Of a DNA stretch of 28,873 nucleotides, positions 16,908-24,518 are shown in pieces. This stretch comes from Fimenecus sp045613685. Lineage in GTDB: Bacteria; Bacillota; Clostridia; Oscillospirales; Acutalibacteraceae. Under the pieces are notes generated by a model. It saw only the letters and a list, made by a program, of their open reading frames with translations. It searched no databases and was not told where the DNA came from. The DNA is taken from NCBI GenBank assembly GCA_045613685.1, contig JAZLBL010000004.1, forward strand, positions 1 through 28,873. Reading direction: 5' to 3'. Position 1 is the first letter of the stretch. Every line of letters starts with the position of its first letter. The translations under genes were made by a program, and so were the position numbers.

Positions 16908-17259
16908 TGGTGGAGATGGTGGTAATCGAAACCACGTCCGAAAATCTATTCCTGAAACTTTCTACGAGTGTAGTTTATCTATTATCATTCCCTACAAGAC
17001 AGCCGACAAACAGGCATTCTTTTCAGTAGCTCTGTGATGTGTGACGGACTACAGAGCAGTTATCCGTTCACATTTACTGCTAAATGACACTCCTTACCGA
17101 GCCGCAGTTCTCTCGGGGGAATGCTCGCCGCTAATTAAGCAGCAAGAAGTACTTTTTCGTTTTTGTCGTTTATTTTTATAAACCGTCCGTTTTATAGTGG
17201 TCAGACTCCACTACTCGCTTATCGCAGTTCAAAATCCCCGTCGAAATCCTTTCATCCCC
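16908..17259 (-). ncRNA. ssrA: Transfer-messenger RNA (tmRNA), one-piece
   Basis: tmRNA with SmpB rescues stalled ribosomes and tags the nascent chain for proteolysis. On the minus strand the 5' end GGGGATG pairs with the 3' CATCTCC ahead of A-CCA (one G-U), forming the acceptor stem. TTTCGAC lies near the 5' end. The T arm is GTGGT-TTCGATT-ACCAC. CCA is encoded, giving about 352 nucleotides. The tag reading frame ends at TAA 17135-17137 and encodes NDKNEKVLLAA, closing with the ClpXP-type LAA. The codon aligned with the usual resume GCA is ATA (17171-17173). smpB lies upstream with one gene in between. Confidence 0.95.
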
Positions 17260-17302
17260 ATATATTTTAAGTAATAGGTAAAAGGTAATAGTGAATAGGT
17301 GG

Positions 17303-17318
17303 GGATGCTGACGCATCC
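17303..17318. repeat. Small hairpin between the zinc-ribbon gene and ssrA
   Basis: GGATGC (17303-17308) pairs with GCATCC (17313-17318) around TGAC. Beside it is a purine/T-rich stretch of near-repeats of TAATAGG (17270-17300). No T-run follows in either direction, so it is not a convincing terminator. It may separate the mRNA from the tmRNA precursor or be a repeat remnant. Confidence 0.4.
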
Positions 17319-17325
17319 GATAATT

Positions 17326-17937
17326 TTATTGTTTGTTATAGTATGACAATGAAGCAATAAAATATGTACGGATATATCCTGCTTTTGCAACCACAACAAA
17401 CTCTTTTGTTTGCGGGTTGAAATAAGCAGTGTCACCGTCTTCTTTCTGCTTTTTTGACAGTGTATTTTTCTGTTGAATTACTGCATTTGCCCTGTAAAGA
17501 TATTCTTCCATATCCTTGCAGTTTGTTTCTCTGCCGTGCTTGATATAGTGCTCGGTCATAGAGTCTATATCATAAAAAGTGTGTGGATAACAAGAAGTGT
17601 CAAACTCTTGAATATCAATATGTCTTTTGATTTTTGCAAGACAGAATACGGCAAAAAATGCTATCAAATCAAGAAAAAATGTTGGCGCTGTAAATCCACC
17701 ATTAGCCAACAAACTCATTGTGGTTACAAAAAGTGCAACAGTTAAAATTGCTGAAATGCAAGTTGCGCGATTACTTAATGGCACATTCGCGGTGTAGTTT
17801 CTGTATTCACTGTTTTTATTTTTATCTCGACAAGACTTGCATCTTTTTGGCAAATTGAGATTTTTAGATTCATAAAAATCAATTTCAGATTGAGAGAGTG
17901 TAAAAACTTTTCCACATTGAACACAAGTTTTGTTCAT
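17326..17937 (-). CDS. Zinc-ribbon membrane protein with a C-terminal GDxxxFNPxTxEF domain
   Basis: The 203-residue protein begins with a treble-clef-like zinc ribbon (C5, C8, C33, C36; CVQCGKVF...RCKSCRD) of the type annotated as probable zinc ribbon. Two predicted membrane helices follow at about 59-78 and 82-101. The C-terminal half has EHYIKHG, EEYLYRANAVI and then GDTAYFNPQTKEFVVV...GYIRTYF. I recall that last pattern from clostridial zinc-ribbon proteins, and it resembles BECR-fold ribonuclease-like domains, but this is recollection. Its ATG is 2 bases after the smpB stop, and tmRNA begins 66 bases after its end. That places it inside the trans-translation locus. Function is unknown; RNA-related activity is a guess from context. 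Confidence 0.85.
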   Translation of the reverse strand: MNKTCVQCGKVFTLSQSEIDFYESKNLNLPKRCKSCRDKNKNSEYRNYTANVPLSNRATCISAILTVALFVTTMSLLANGGFTAPTFFLDLIAFFAVFCLAKIKRHIDIQEFDTSCYPHTFYDIDSMTEHYIKHGRETNCKDMEEYLYRANAVIQQKNTLSKKQKEDGDTAYFNPQTKEFVVVAKAGYIRTYFIASLSYYNKQ

Positions 17938-17939
17938 AT

Positions 17940-18407
17940 TTATCTCATTCTCTCTTTCAGTGTGCGCTCAATATTACGCTCTGCTTCTTTTTTAGCAGCA
18001 ACTTCGCGCTTGTCGTAAAGTTTTTTACCTTTACAAAGACCCACTTGAACCTTTGCTCGACCTTTTTTGAAATAGATAGAGATAGGAATAAGCGTAAGTC
18101 CATCTTGCTTTGTTGTGCCGAGAAGTCGCATAATTTCTTTTTTGTGCATTAAAAGTTTGCGCACTCTCATTGGGTCACGATTGAAAATGTTGCCGTGGTC
18201 ATAAGGACTGATATGCATACCATTAACGAAGATTTCACCTTCAACGATACTGCACCATGCGTCTTTAAGATTGCATTTGCCCTGTCTTAAAGATTTGACC
18301 TCTGTGCCCACAAGCTCAATGCCTGCTTCAAAAGACTCTATGACAAAATAATCATGGAGAGCTTTTTTGTTTTGTGCGATTGTAGTATTCTCTTTTTTCT
18401 CTACCAT
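17940..18407 (-). CDS. smpB: SsrA-binding protein SmpB
   Basis: SmpB binds the tRNA-like part of tmRNA and carries it to stalled ribosomes. The 155-residue protein is typical in length. Visible signatures are the N-terminal NKKALHDYFVIESFEAGIEL, GTEVKSLRQGKCNL, the PYDHGN segment and KLLMHKKEI. The basic C-terminal tail (KLYDKREVAAKKEAERNIERT), which enters the mRNA channel, is intact. It follows recR by 12 bases and precedes the zinc-ribbon gene by 2 bases. Its RNA partner ssrA is encoded downstream in the same direction. Confidence 0.97.
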   Translation of the reverse strand: MVEKKENTTIAQNKKALHDYFVIESFEAGIELVGTEVKSLRQGKCNLKDAWCSIVEGEIFVNGMHISPYDHGNIFNRDPMRVRKLLMHKKEIMRLLGTTKQDGLTLIPISIYFKKGRAKVQVGLCKGKKLYDKREVAAKKEAERNIERTLKERMR

Positions 18408-18419
18408 GATTAGTCACCA

Positions 18420-19013
18420 TTATAACAAATTTCTACCCTGAATTGCTCTGGAAAGTGTTACCTCATCTGCATATTCAAGGTCGCTACCAACAGGAATACC
18501 ATAAGCCAAACGGCTTACTTTTATACCCATTGGTTTTAAAAGTCGAGCAATATACATTGCTGTTGCTTCACCTTCGGCTGTGGGGTTGGTTGCCATAATA
18601 ACTTCGTTTACAGAGTCGTCAGCCATACGGCTAATCAACTCTTTGATTCGAATGTTATCAGGACCAATTCCATTCATTGGTGAAATTACACCGTGCAACA
18701 CGTGATATGTACCTTTATATTCGTGTGTGCGCTCAAATGCCGCAACATCTCGTGGATTTTCAACAACACAGATAGTTGAATTATCACGATTTGCATTGCT
18801 ACAAATGTGGCACTTTTCACCTTCGGTAAGGTTGCAACAAACATTACAGGTGTGAATGTTTGTGTGAGCGTTGTTTATTGCGTCAACAAGGCTTTTTGTT
18901 TCACCGTCATCAAGTCCAAGAATATAATACGCCATTCTCTCCGCCGATTTTACACCGACAGAGGGCATTTTGCGAAATTCTTCTATCAACTTTTCAAGTG
19001 ATACAATAGCCAT
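18420..19013 (-). CDS. recR: Recombination mediator RecR
   Basis: RecR acts with RecF and RecO to load RecA at gaps in DNA. The 197-residue protein has an N-terminal helix-hairpin-helix (RKMPSVGVKSAERMAYYIL) and a four-cysteine zinc site (C56, C59, C68, C71). A Toprim domain (ICVVENPRDVAAFE) and the C-terminal Walker-like segment (RLAYGIPVGSDLEYADEVTL) complete the fold. Full length and all key residues are present. It lies 13 bases after ybaB, in the dnaX-ybaB-recR order conserved across Firmicutes and Proteobacteria. Confidence 0.97.
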   Translation of the reverse strand: MAIVSLEKLIEEFRKMPSVGVKSAERMAYYILGLDDGETKSLVDAINNAHTNIHTCNVCCNLTEGEKCHICSNANRDNSTICVVENPRDVAAFERTHEYKGTYHVLHGVISPMNGIGPDNIRIKELISRMADDSVNEVIMATNPTAEGEATAMYIARLLKPMGIKVSRLAYGIPVGSDLEYADEVTLSRAIQGRNLL

Positions 19014-19026
19014 AGTTTAACTCCAA

Positions 19027-19362
19027 TTAGAATCCAAGACCTGGAATATTCATTCCGCCTGTGATTTTACCCATTTCTCTTTCCATTGTTTCGTCTGCTT
19101 TTCTCATTGCTTCATTAACTGCTGCAACGAGTAAATCTTCAAGCATTTCAACATCTTCTGGGTCAACAACATCCGGTTGAATATTAACAGAAACAACCTG
19201 ATGTTTACCGTTAACCGTAACATCAATAGCTCCGCCGCCAGCTGATGCTGAATATTCTGCTTCTTCGCATTCTTTCTGAACACGAGCCATATCGTCTTGC
19301 ATCTGTTGAAGGCGTTTCATCATATTTGCCTGACCGCCCTGATTAGGAATTCTTGCTTTCAT
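19027..19362 (-). CDS. YbaB/EbfC family nucleoid-associated protein
   Basis: YbaB/EbfC proteins are small dimeric DNA-binding proteins of the nucleoid. The 111-residue protein shows the family pattern: an N-terminal Met/Gln-rich helix (MMKRLQQMQDDMARVQ), the beta region VDVTVNGKHQVVSV-like (IDVTVNGKHQVVSV) with VVDPEDVEMLEDLLVAAVNEA, and a short Gly-rich end (GGMNIPGLGF). Its ATG directly abuts the dnaX stop codon, so the two are probably translationally coupled. The position between dnaX and recR confirms the identity. Confidence 0.93.
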   Translation of the reverse strand: MKARIPNQGGQANMMKRLQQMQDDMARVQKECEEAEYSASAGGGAIDVTVNGKHQVVSVNIQPDVVDPEDVEMLEDLLVAAVNEAMRKADETMEREMGKITGGMNIPGLGF

Positions 19363-21006
19363 TTATTTATCCTCCTCAATATTCACACCAAGTTGTTTTG
19401 CCTTTGACACAAGGTCAGAAAGGGGATTCTTTGGTGCTTCTTCTTGCTTGTTATTATAAACTGCAAGGGTATAATTTTTGCCGGTTACATCTAAAACCGC
19501 TTGTTTTATAATTTTTGAGTATTCTCCAGTTTTGAGATACATTTCAAGAACAGGTGAGCCCTTGATTAACAAATATTTGTCTTGATGCACGAATGCACTT
19601 GAACCTGAAAGCATAACAATAAGGCTCTTGTCATTTTCATAAAGTTTATCGAGAACTTCTGGCCATCTGTCAAAAGCAACTGTGCCCATTTGCGGTGGAG
19701 CAGGTTGCACTTTTTCTTCTTTAACAGGTGGCGCAACAGGTTTTTGCTCTTCTTTTATAGGCTCTGGTTTAGGCTCGGGCTTTGGCTCTTCAACTTTAAC
19801 CTCTTCTTTTGGTTCTTCTTTAACAGGAACAGAAACAGGTTCTGCTTTAACCTGAATATTACCTGATTTTATAGCACTTTCTAATTCACTGAGTCTGCGA
19901 AGAATAGCATTGACATCAGTATCAAGACTTGGTGTGCAAAGTCTGATGATGCAAAGTTCTGCACTTGTTCTTCTGTTAGCACCTTGTTTCATAGTTGAAG
20001 CAGATGCAGTGAGAATGTCGATGCAAGACATAATTGTTGCAAGAGTTGTTTTTTCGCTCTGTTGACGAATTATATCAATTTCACCCTGTGAACATATAAT
20101 CATACTCTCAAAATTCTTAACGGCTTTTGAAACCATAAGATTTCTGAAATGACTTGTAAGCTCTGTGATAAGGCGCTCCATATCACAAGAATCGTTATAA
20201 AGTTTGTCTACAATTTCTAATGCTTTTGCAGGATTTTTCTGGATTATTGAATCGCAAAGTTCAAAAATATATTCACGACCTGCAAGACCTGCACTTTTTG
20301 CAACTGCAGCTGAGTCAATTACACCTTCAACTGATGAGCATCGGTCTAAAAGAGAGAGAGCATCACGCATTGCACCATCGGCAATACGGGCAATGAGCAT
20401 TGCGCCGTCATCTGCAAGGTTAAGATTTTCTTTTGTTGCAACTTCTTTAAGCCTTTGTGCGATTGATTCAGGTTCAATTCGTTTAAAATCAAAACGTTGG
20501 CAACGCGAAAGAATAGTTGATGGAAGCTTGTGAACTTCTGTTGTTGCAAGAATGAAAATAACATGAGCAGGTGGCTCTTCAAGAGTCTTGAGAAGTGCAT
20601 TGAATGCGCCGATTGAGAGCATATGAACTTCGTCAATAATATAAACTCTGAATTTTGCGTTTGCAGGAGTAAAGTTTGCTTCTTCTCTCAAATCACGGAT
20701 ATTGTCAACACCATTGTTTGATGCTGCGTCGATTTCGATAATATCAAGAATTGAGCCATTGTCTATTCCACGACAGATTTCACATTCGTTACAAGGATTT
20801 CCGTCAATAGGGTTAAGACAGTTAACTGCTTTTGAAAGAATTTTTGCACAAGAGGTTTTGCCGGTACCACGAGAACCAGTGAAAAGATAAGCATGACTTG
20901 TTTTGCCTGATTTCACAGCATTTTCAAGTGTTTTTGTAATGTGCTCTTGACCAACAACACTTGTGAATGTTGATGGACGATATTTTCGATAAAACGCACG
21001 ATACAT
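19363..21006 (-). CDS. dnaX: DNA polymerase III subunit gamma/tau
   Basis: DnaX is the clamp-loader ATPase of the replicative polymerase. The 547-residue protein has Walker A at 44-51 (GSRGTGKT), zinc-module cysteines at 63, 72, 75 and 78, Walker B IIDEVH at 123-128 and the sensor LSRCQRFDF near 166. Residues about 385-445 form a Pro/Lys/Glu-rich linker (KEEPKEEVKVEEPK) leading to a tau-type C-terminal domain. I saw no A-AAA-AAG slip site, so there is no sign of a frameshifted gamma form. A strong AAGGAGGAG ribosome site precedes ATG 21006. The gene lies directly downstream of the SRP RNA and probably shares its promoter by readthrough. Confidence 0.96.
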   Translation of the reverse strand: MYRAFYRKYRPSTFTSVVGQEHITKTLENAVKSGKTSHAYLFTGSRGTGKTSCAKILSKAVNCLNPIDGNPCNECEICRGIDNGSILDIIEIDAASNNGVDNIRDLREEANFTPANAKFRVYIIDEVHMLSIGAFNALLKTLEEPPAHVIFILATTEVHKLPSTILSRCQRFDFKRIEPESIAQRLKEVATKENLNLADDGAMLIARIADGAMRDALSLLDRCSSVEGVIDSAAVAKSAGLAGREYIFELCDSIIQKNPAKALEIVDKLYNDSCDMERLITELTSHFRNLMVSKAVKNFESMIICSQGEIDIIRQQSEKTTLATIMSCIDILTASASTMKQGANRRTSAELCIIRLCTPSLDTDVNAILRRLSELESAIKSGNIQVKAEPVSVPVKEEPKEEVKVEEPKPEPKPEPIKEEQKPVAPPVKEEKVQPAPPQMGTVAFDRWPEVLDKLYENDKSLIVMLSGSSAFVHQDKYLLIKGSPVLEMYLKTGEYSKIIKQAVLDVTGKNYTLAVYNNKQEEAPKNPLSDLVSKAKQLGVNIEEDK

Positions 21007-21037
21007 ATTTTCTCCTCCTTGAGCACCTATTAAAAAT

Positions 21038-21175
21038 GCCTTAACTCAGTCATGTGTCGTGCAGGCAGACTGTGGCGCCCGGTGCAAACCGCTTAATGCT
21101 GCTCGGTTCCCCGCCTGACATGGTTCACAGCGCCCCGCCGCACAGGACCCACACGGCACACGACTGAATTAAGGC
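21038..21175 (-). ncRNA. ffs: Signal recognition particle RNA, small type
   Basis: On the minus strand, the 14-base ends (GCCTTAATTCAGTC and GACTGAGTTAAGGC) pair with one G-U, closing a single long rod. At its tip is the SRP helix 8 core: GTCAGG-CGG-GGAA-CCG-AGCAGC, with the GGAA tetraloop and the Ffh-binding internal loop (21092-21128). The size is about 138 nucleotides and no Alu-domain motifs are seen, unlike the 270-nt RNA of Bacillus. The end stem followed by ATTTTTAA may act as a partial terminator ahead of dnaX. The order ffs-dnaX-ybaB-recR matches Bacillus scr-dnaX-yaaK-recR. Confidence 0.93.
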
Positions 21176-21195
21176 AATCAGTTATTTACCGACCT

Positions 21196-21224
21196 ATTAT
21201 ACTATATAATTGGAGTAATTTCAA
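21196..21224 (-). promoter_or_regulatory. Promoter of SRP RNA and the dnaX operon
   Basis: On the minus strand, -35 TTGAAA (21219-21224) and a perfect -10 TATAAT (21196-21201) are separated by 17 bp. This is the strongest promoter-like sequence in the window, fitting a stable RNA. The start would fall near 21189. Confidence 0.8.
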
Positions 21225-21247
21225 GAGAAAATATATACTATTTTGTG

Positions 21248-21276
21248 TTGTAGTTATAAAGATTTTATGATAGAAT
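21248..21276 (+). promoter_or_regulatory. Promoter of the GH20-glpK operon
   Basis: -35 TTGTAG (21248-21253) and -10 TAGAAT (21271-21276) with a 17-bp spacer and an extended TGA. It is divergent from the SRP RNA promoter 24 bp away. Confidence 0.55.
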
Positions 21277-21319
21277 AAAATTGTATAATTTTAACATTAA
21301 ATCACGGAGGATAAAACGG

Positions 21320-22918
21320 ATGTTTAATATTATCCCACAACCTGTCAGCATTATGACTAATAGTGACCGAAAAGGATTTACTCTGCACGCGGGGACAACT
21401 ATTTCTCCATATTCTTTTTCAGAAGATTTTGTAAAGTTTGTGCGTAAAAACTTTAATAAAAAGATTTGCATTCATGAAGATACGGGTGAAGAAAAATCAA
21501 TCATTCTCACTCTTGATGAAAGTTTTGAATATGACGAGGGATACACTCTTAAATGTGAAAACAGACGAGTTTATATTAATGCGAAAACTGAAACAGGGTT
21601 GTTTTATGGTTTGCAGACATTAAAACAGATGCTTTTGCAAAAAGAAGGCAAGTTGCCATATACAGAGATTACTGATTACCCCCGCTTTTCTTATCGTGGG
21701 TTTATGCTTGACTGTGGCAGATATTTTTATCCAGTAGAAGATGTTAAAAAAATCGTTGACCTTATGGCTTTTCATAAACTTAATGTTTTGCATTGGCATT
21801 TGACCGAAGACCAAGGCTGGCGAGTAGAGATTAAAAAATATCCATTGCTAACAGAAAAAGGTTCAATGAGAAGTCACACGAATTTTAATCATAAGGCTCA
21901 CGGTGGATATTATACACAAGAAGAAATAAAAGATATTGTCGCTTATTGTCACGATAGAAAAATAAAAGTGATTCCTGAATATGATATTCCGGGACACAGC
22001 GTAGCAGCTATTTCTTGCTATCCTTATTTATCTTGTCTTGACCGCGACTTAGAAGTTGCGACTCATTGGGGCGTTAAGCATGACATTCTTTGCGCTGGCA
22101 AAGAGTCAACTTATAAGTTTGTTTATGATGTGCTTGATGAGCTTATTGAATTATTCCCAGATAAGATTATTCATATCGGTGGTGACGAAGCGGTAAAAAT
22201 GCGTTGGAAGAATTGTCCGCATTGTCAGAAGGCGATTAAAGATAACAACCTTCGTGATGAAGATGATTTGCAGATGTTCTTTATGGGCAAAGTGAATGAA
22301 TATCTTAAATCGAAGGGCTATTCATCAGTAATGTGGAGTTATGATAGAATTGAAAACTCTGAAAATTTAAGTGCTGATGTTGCTTGGACTGTTTGCGGAA
22401 TGGGTGACGATACAGATTTAGTTAAAAACGAACTAAAACGTGGAAGAAAACTTATCAACACTCATTGTTATCCATATTATTTTGATTTTCCTTATGGTTG
22501 GAATACACTCAAAATGGTTTGCGAAGACGATGGCGCATTAACTGATAATGACGAAGAAACTTGGGGTATTGAAGCACAAATGTGGACAGAGTATGTGCCT
22601 AATATGAAGCGTCTTGAATTTTTAACATTTCCAAGACTTGGTGCAATGGCTGAGAATGCTTGGGCAGAGAAAGGGTATCCGTCATTCTCAACATTTCTTC
22701 ACAAAGCACCAACATATTGCAAATTGCTTGATGCATATAATGTGAATTATGCACCACTGAAAAAAGCGTGCCCATCATTCTTCTATAAACACACGTCTTC
22801 ACTTTGGTTTAAGAGAAGAGTGTTTCACTGGCAAGGTTTACACAATTTAATTGATGACGCGAAAGCAGTTAAAGAAGCAGAAAAGATAAAAATCAACTAC
22901 GCGAAAGAAAATAGTTAA
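21320..22918 (+). CDS. Glycoside hydrolase family 20 beta-N-acetylhexosaminidase
   Basis: GH20 enzymes remove terminal N-acetylglucosamine or N-acetylgalactosamine by substrate-assisted catalysis. I start at ATG 21320 (MFNIIPQPVS) because GGAGG lies 9 bases upstream. The 532-residue protein has the N-terminal GH20b domain (about 1-120), then the barrel with RGFMLDCGRYF, NVLHWHLTEDQGWRVEI, EYDIPGHS and the catalytic pair D289-E290 in HIGGDEA. WGIEAQMWTEYV and the aromatic patches of the active site are present. No signal peptide or membrane anchor is seen, so it likely acts on imported chito- or muro-oligosaccharides in the cytoplasm. glpK follows after 33 bases. Confidence 0.93.
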   Translation: MFNIIPQPVSIMTNSDRKGFTLHAGTTISPYSFSEDFVKFVRKNFNKKICIHEDTGEEKSIILTLDESFEYDEGYTLKCENRRVYINAKTETGLFYGLQTLKQMLLQKEGKLPYTEITDYPRFSYRGFMLDCGRYFYPVEDVKKIVDLMAFHKLNVLHWHLTEDQGWRVEIKKYPLLTEKGSMRSHTNFNHKAHGGYYTQEEIKDIVAYCHDRKIKVIPEYDIPGHSVAAISCYPYLSCLDRDLEVATHWGVKHDILCAGKESTYKFVYDVLDELIELFPDKIIHIGGDEAVKMRWKNCPHCQKAIKDNNLRDEDDLQMFFMGKVNEYLKSKGYSSVMWSYDRIENSENLSADVAWTVCGMGDDTDLVKNELKRGRKLINTHCYPYYFDFPYGWNTLKMVCEDDGALTDNDEETWGIEAQMWTEYVPNMKRLEFLTFPRLGAMAENAWAEKGYPSFSTFLHKAPTYCKLLDAYNVNYAPLKKACPSFFYKHTSSLWFKRRVFHWQGLHNLIDDAKAVKEAEKIKINYAKENS

Positions 22919-22951
22919 AAACTTTCTATTTATATAAGAGGTGTTATATTT

Positions 22952-24460
22952 ATGAAAAAGTATGTATTAGCTCTTGACCAGGGAACAACGAGCTCACGTG
23001 CAATTCTTTTTGACAAAAAAGGGAATATCTGTTTTAAAGCTCAACACGAGTTTACACAGATTTATCCACACACAGGTTGGGTTGAACACAATCCTATGGA
23101 GATTCTCTTTTCGCAGTTGCAATCTGTTATGGAAGTAATGGCACAAAGCAAAGCAACTGCAGAAGATATTGCAGCAATCGGTATCACAAATCAGCGTGAA
23201 ACAACAATCGTTTGGGACAAATCAACAGGCAAACCTGTTTATAATGCGATTGTATGGCAATGCAGAAGAACTGCTGATATGTGTGAAAAAATCAAAGCAG
23301 ACGAAGAATTGACACAATATATTAAAGACCACACAGGTCTTGTTGTTGACGCATATTTCTCTGCAACAAAAATCAAATGGATTCTTGACAATGTTGAGGG
23401 TGCGAGAGAATTAGCAGAAAAAGGTCAGCTTCTTTTTGGTACAGTTGAAACATGGCTCATCTGGAATTTAACAGGTGGCGCAGTGCATATTACTGACTAT
23501 TCAAACGCATCAAGAACAATGATTTTTGATGTTGACAAGCTTTGCTGGGATAAATACCTTTGCGAAAAAATCGGTATTCCTATGGCAATGCTTCCTGAAG
23601 CAGTTCCATCAAGTAAGGTTTATGGCACAGTTGCAAAGAGCGTTATGGGTATCGAAGATTTGGCGGGTGTGCCAATTTCAGGTGCAATCGGTGACCAACC
23701 TGCAGCTCTTTTCGGTCAGGGATGTTTCGAAAGTGGTCAGGCAAAAAATACATATGGCACAGGTTGTTTCTTGCTTATGAACACAGGCGACAAGAGAGTT
23801 GAGTCAAAGAATAATCTTGTTACAGGTGTTGCATGGGGTATCGGCGACAAGGTTACTTATGCTATTGAAGGCTCTGCTTTTAATGCGGGCTCAGTTATTA
23901 AATGGCTTCGTGATGATTTGCAACTTATTCCATCTGCTCGTCGTTGTGACGAGTTAGCAGAGAGTGTTCCAAATGCAAATGGTGTATATTTTGTTCCAGC
24001 ATTTACAGGACTCGGTGCACCATATTGGGATATGTATGCTCGTGGTACTATTGTGGGTCTTACTCGTGGTGCAAACGCAGCACATATCTGTCGAAGTGTG
24101 CTTGAAGCAATCGCATATCAGATGACAGACTTGCTTGAAGCAATGAAACAAGATTCAGACATTGAACTTTCAGAGCTTCGTGTTGACGGTGGCGCATCAG
24201 TCAGTGATATTATGATGCAGATTCAGTCAGATATGATTAGAACAAATGTAAATCGTCCAAAGATGGTTGAAACAACTGCTATCGGTGCGGCTTATCTTGC
24301 AGGCCTTGCAACAGGATTCTGGGAGAGCACAGAAGAAATTTCAAAAATCCGTGAAGTTGATAAAGTTTTCGAGCCACAGATGGATATTGAAAAACGCGAA
24401 AAGAGATATCGCGGATGGCTTCGTGCAGTTGAACGCTCAAGAGATTGGGTTGAACATTAA
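22952..24460 (+). CDS. glpK: Glycerol kinase
   Basis: GlpK phosphorylates glycerol to glycerol 3-phosphate. The 502-residue protein matches the family throughout: the N-terminal phosphate loop LDQGTTSSRAILFD, TNQRETTIVWDK, NAIVWQCRRT, the hinge region SGAIGDQPAALFGQ and C-terminal FVPAFTGLGAPYWD and RVDGGASVSDIMMQ. Length and motifs are complete. GAGGTG precedes the ATG. No glycerol facilitator or GlpD gene is nearby, but the window also encodes a glycerophosphodiesterase that yields glycerol 3-phosphate. It appears cotranscribed with the upstream GH20 gene. Confidence 0.97.
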   Translation: MKKYVLALDQGTTSSRAILFDKKGNICFKAQHEFTQIYPHTGWVEHNPMEILFSQLQSVMEVMAQSKATAEDIAAIGITNQRETTIVWDKSTGKPVYNAIVWQCRRTADMCEKIKADEELTQYIKDHTGLVVDAYFSATKIKWILDNVEGARELAEKGQLLFGTVETWLIWNLTGGAVHITDYSNASRTMIFDVDKLCWDKYLCEKIGIPMAMLPEAVPSSKVYGTVAKSVMGIEDLAGVPISGAIGDQPAALFGQGCFESGQAKNTYGTGCFLLMNTGDKRVESKNNLVTGVAWGIGDKVTYAIEGSAFNAGSVIKWLRDDLQLIPSARRCDELAESVPNANGVYFVPAFTGLGAPYWDMYARGTIVGLTRGANAAHICRSVLEAIAYQMTDLLEAMKQDSDIELSELRVDGGASVSDIMMQIQSDMIRTNVNRPKMVETTAIGAAYLAGLATGFWESTEEISKIREVDKVFEPQMDIEKREKRYRGWLRAVERSRDWVEH

Positions 24461-24472
24461 TTTATAAAAAAA

Positions 24473-24498
24473 TAGGGTGGGAGAAAACTTCCACCCTA
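24473..24498 (-). terminator. Hairpin between glpK and malic enzyme, oriented as a minus-strand terminator
   Basis: TAGGGTGGGAG (24473-24483) pairs with 24488-24498 (one G-U), loop AAAA. On the minus strand the stem is followed by TTTTTTTATAA, a textbook terminator; on the plus strand no T-run follows. No minus-strand gene reads into it, so it could block antisense transcription or shape the mRNA between the two plus-strand genes. Confidence 0.55.
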
Positions 24499-24518
24499 AT
24501 AACATAAGAGGCAAAATT

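Noticed and set aside
17229..17435. 68-codon minus-strand open frame
   Set aside because: It runs from inside the zinc-ribbon gene into the 5' end of tmRNA in another frame and has no ribosome site.
19363..21006. Programmed frameshift in dnaX giving a gamma form
   Set aside because: No A-AAA-AAG slip sequence or following hairpin was found in the expected region.
24477..24518. Longer 5' form of the malic enzyme
   Set aside because: The extra 14 codons are encoded by the hairpin between glpK and the gene; ATG 24519 has the ribosome site and matches the family start.
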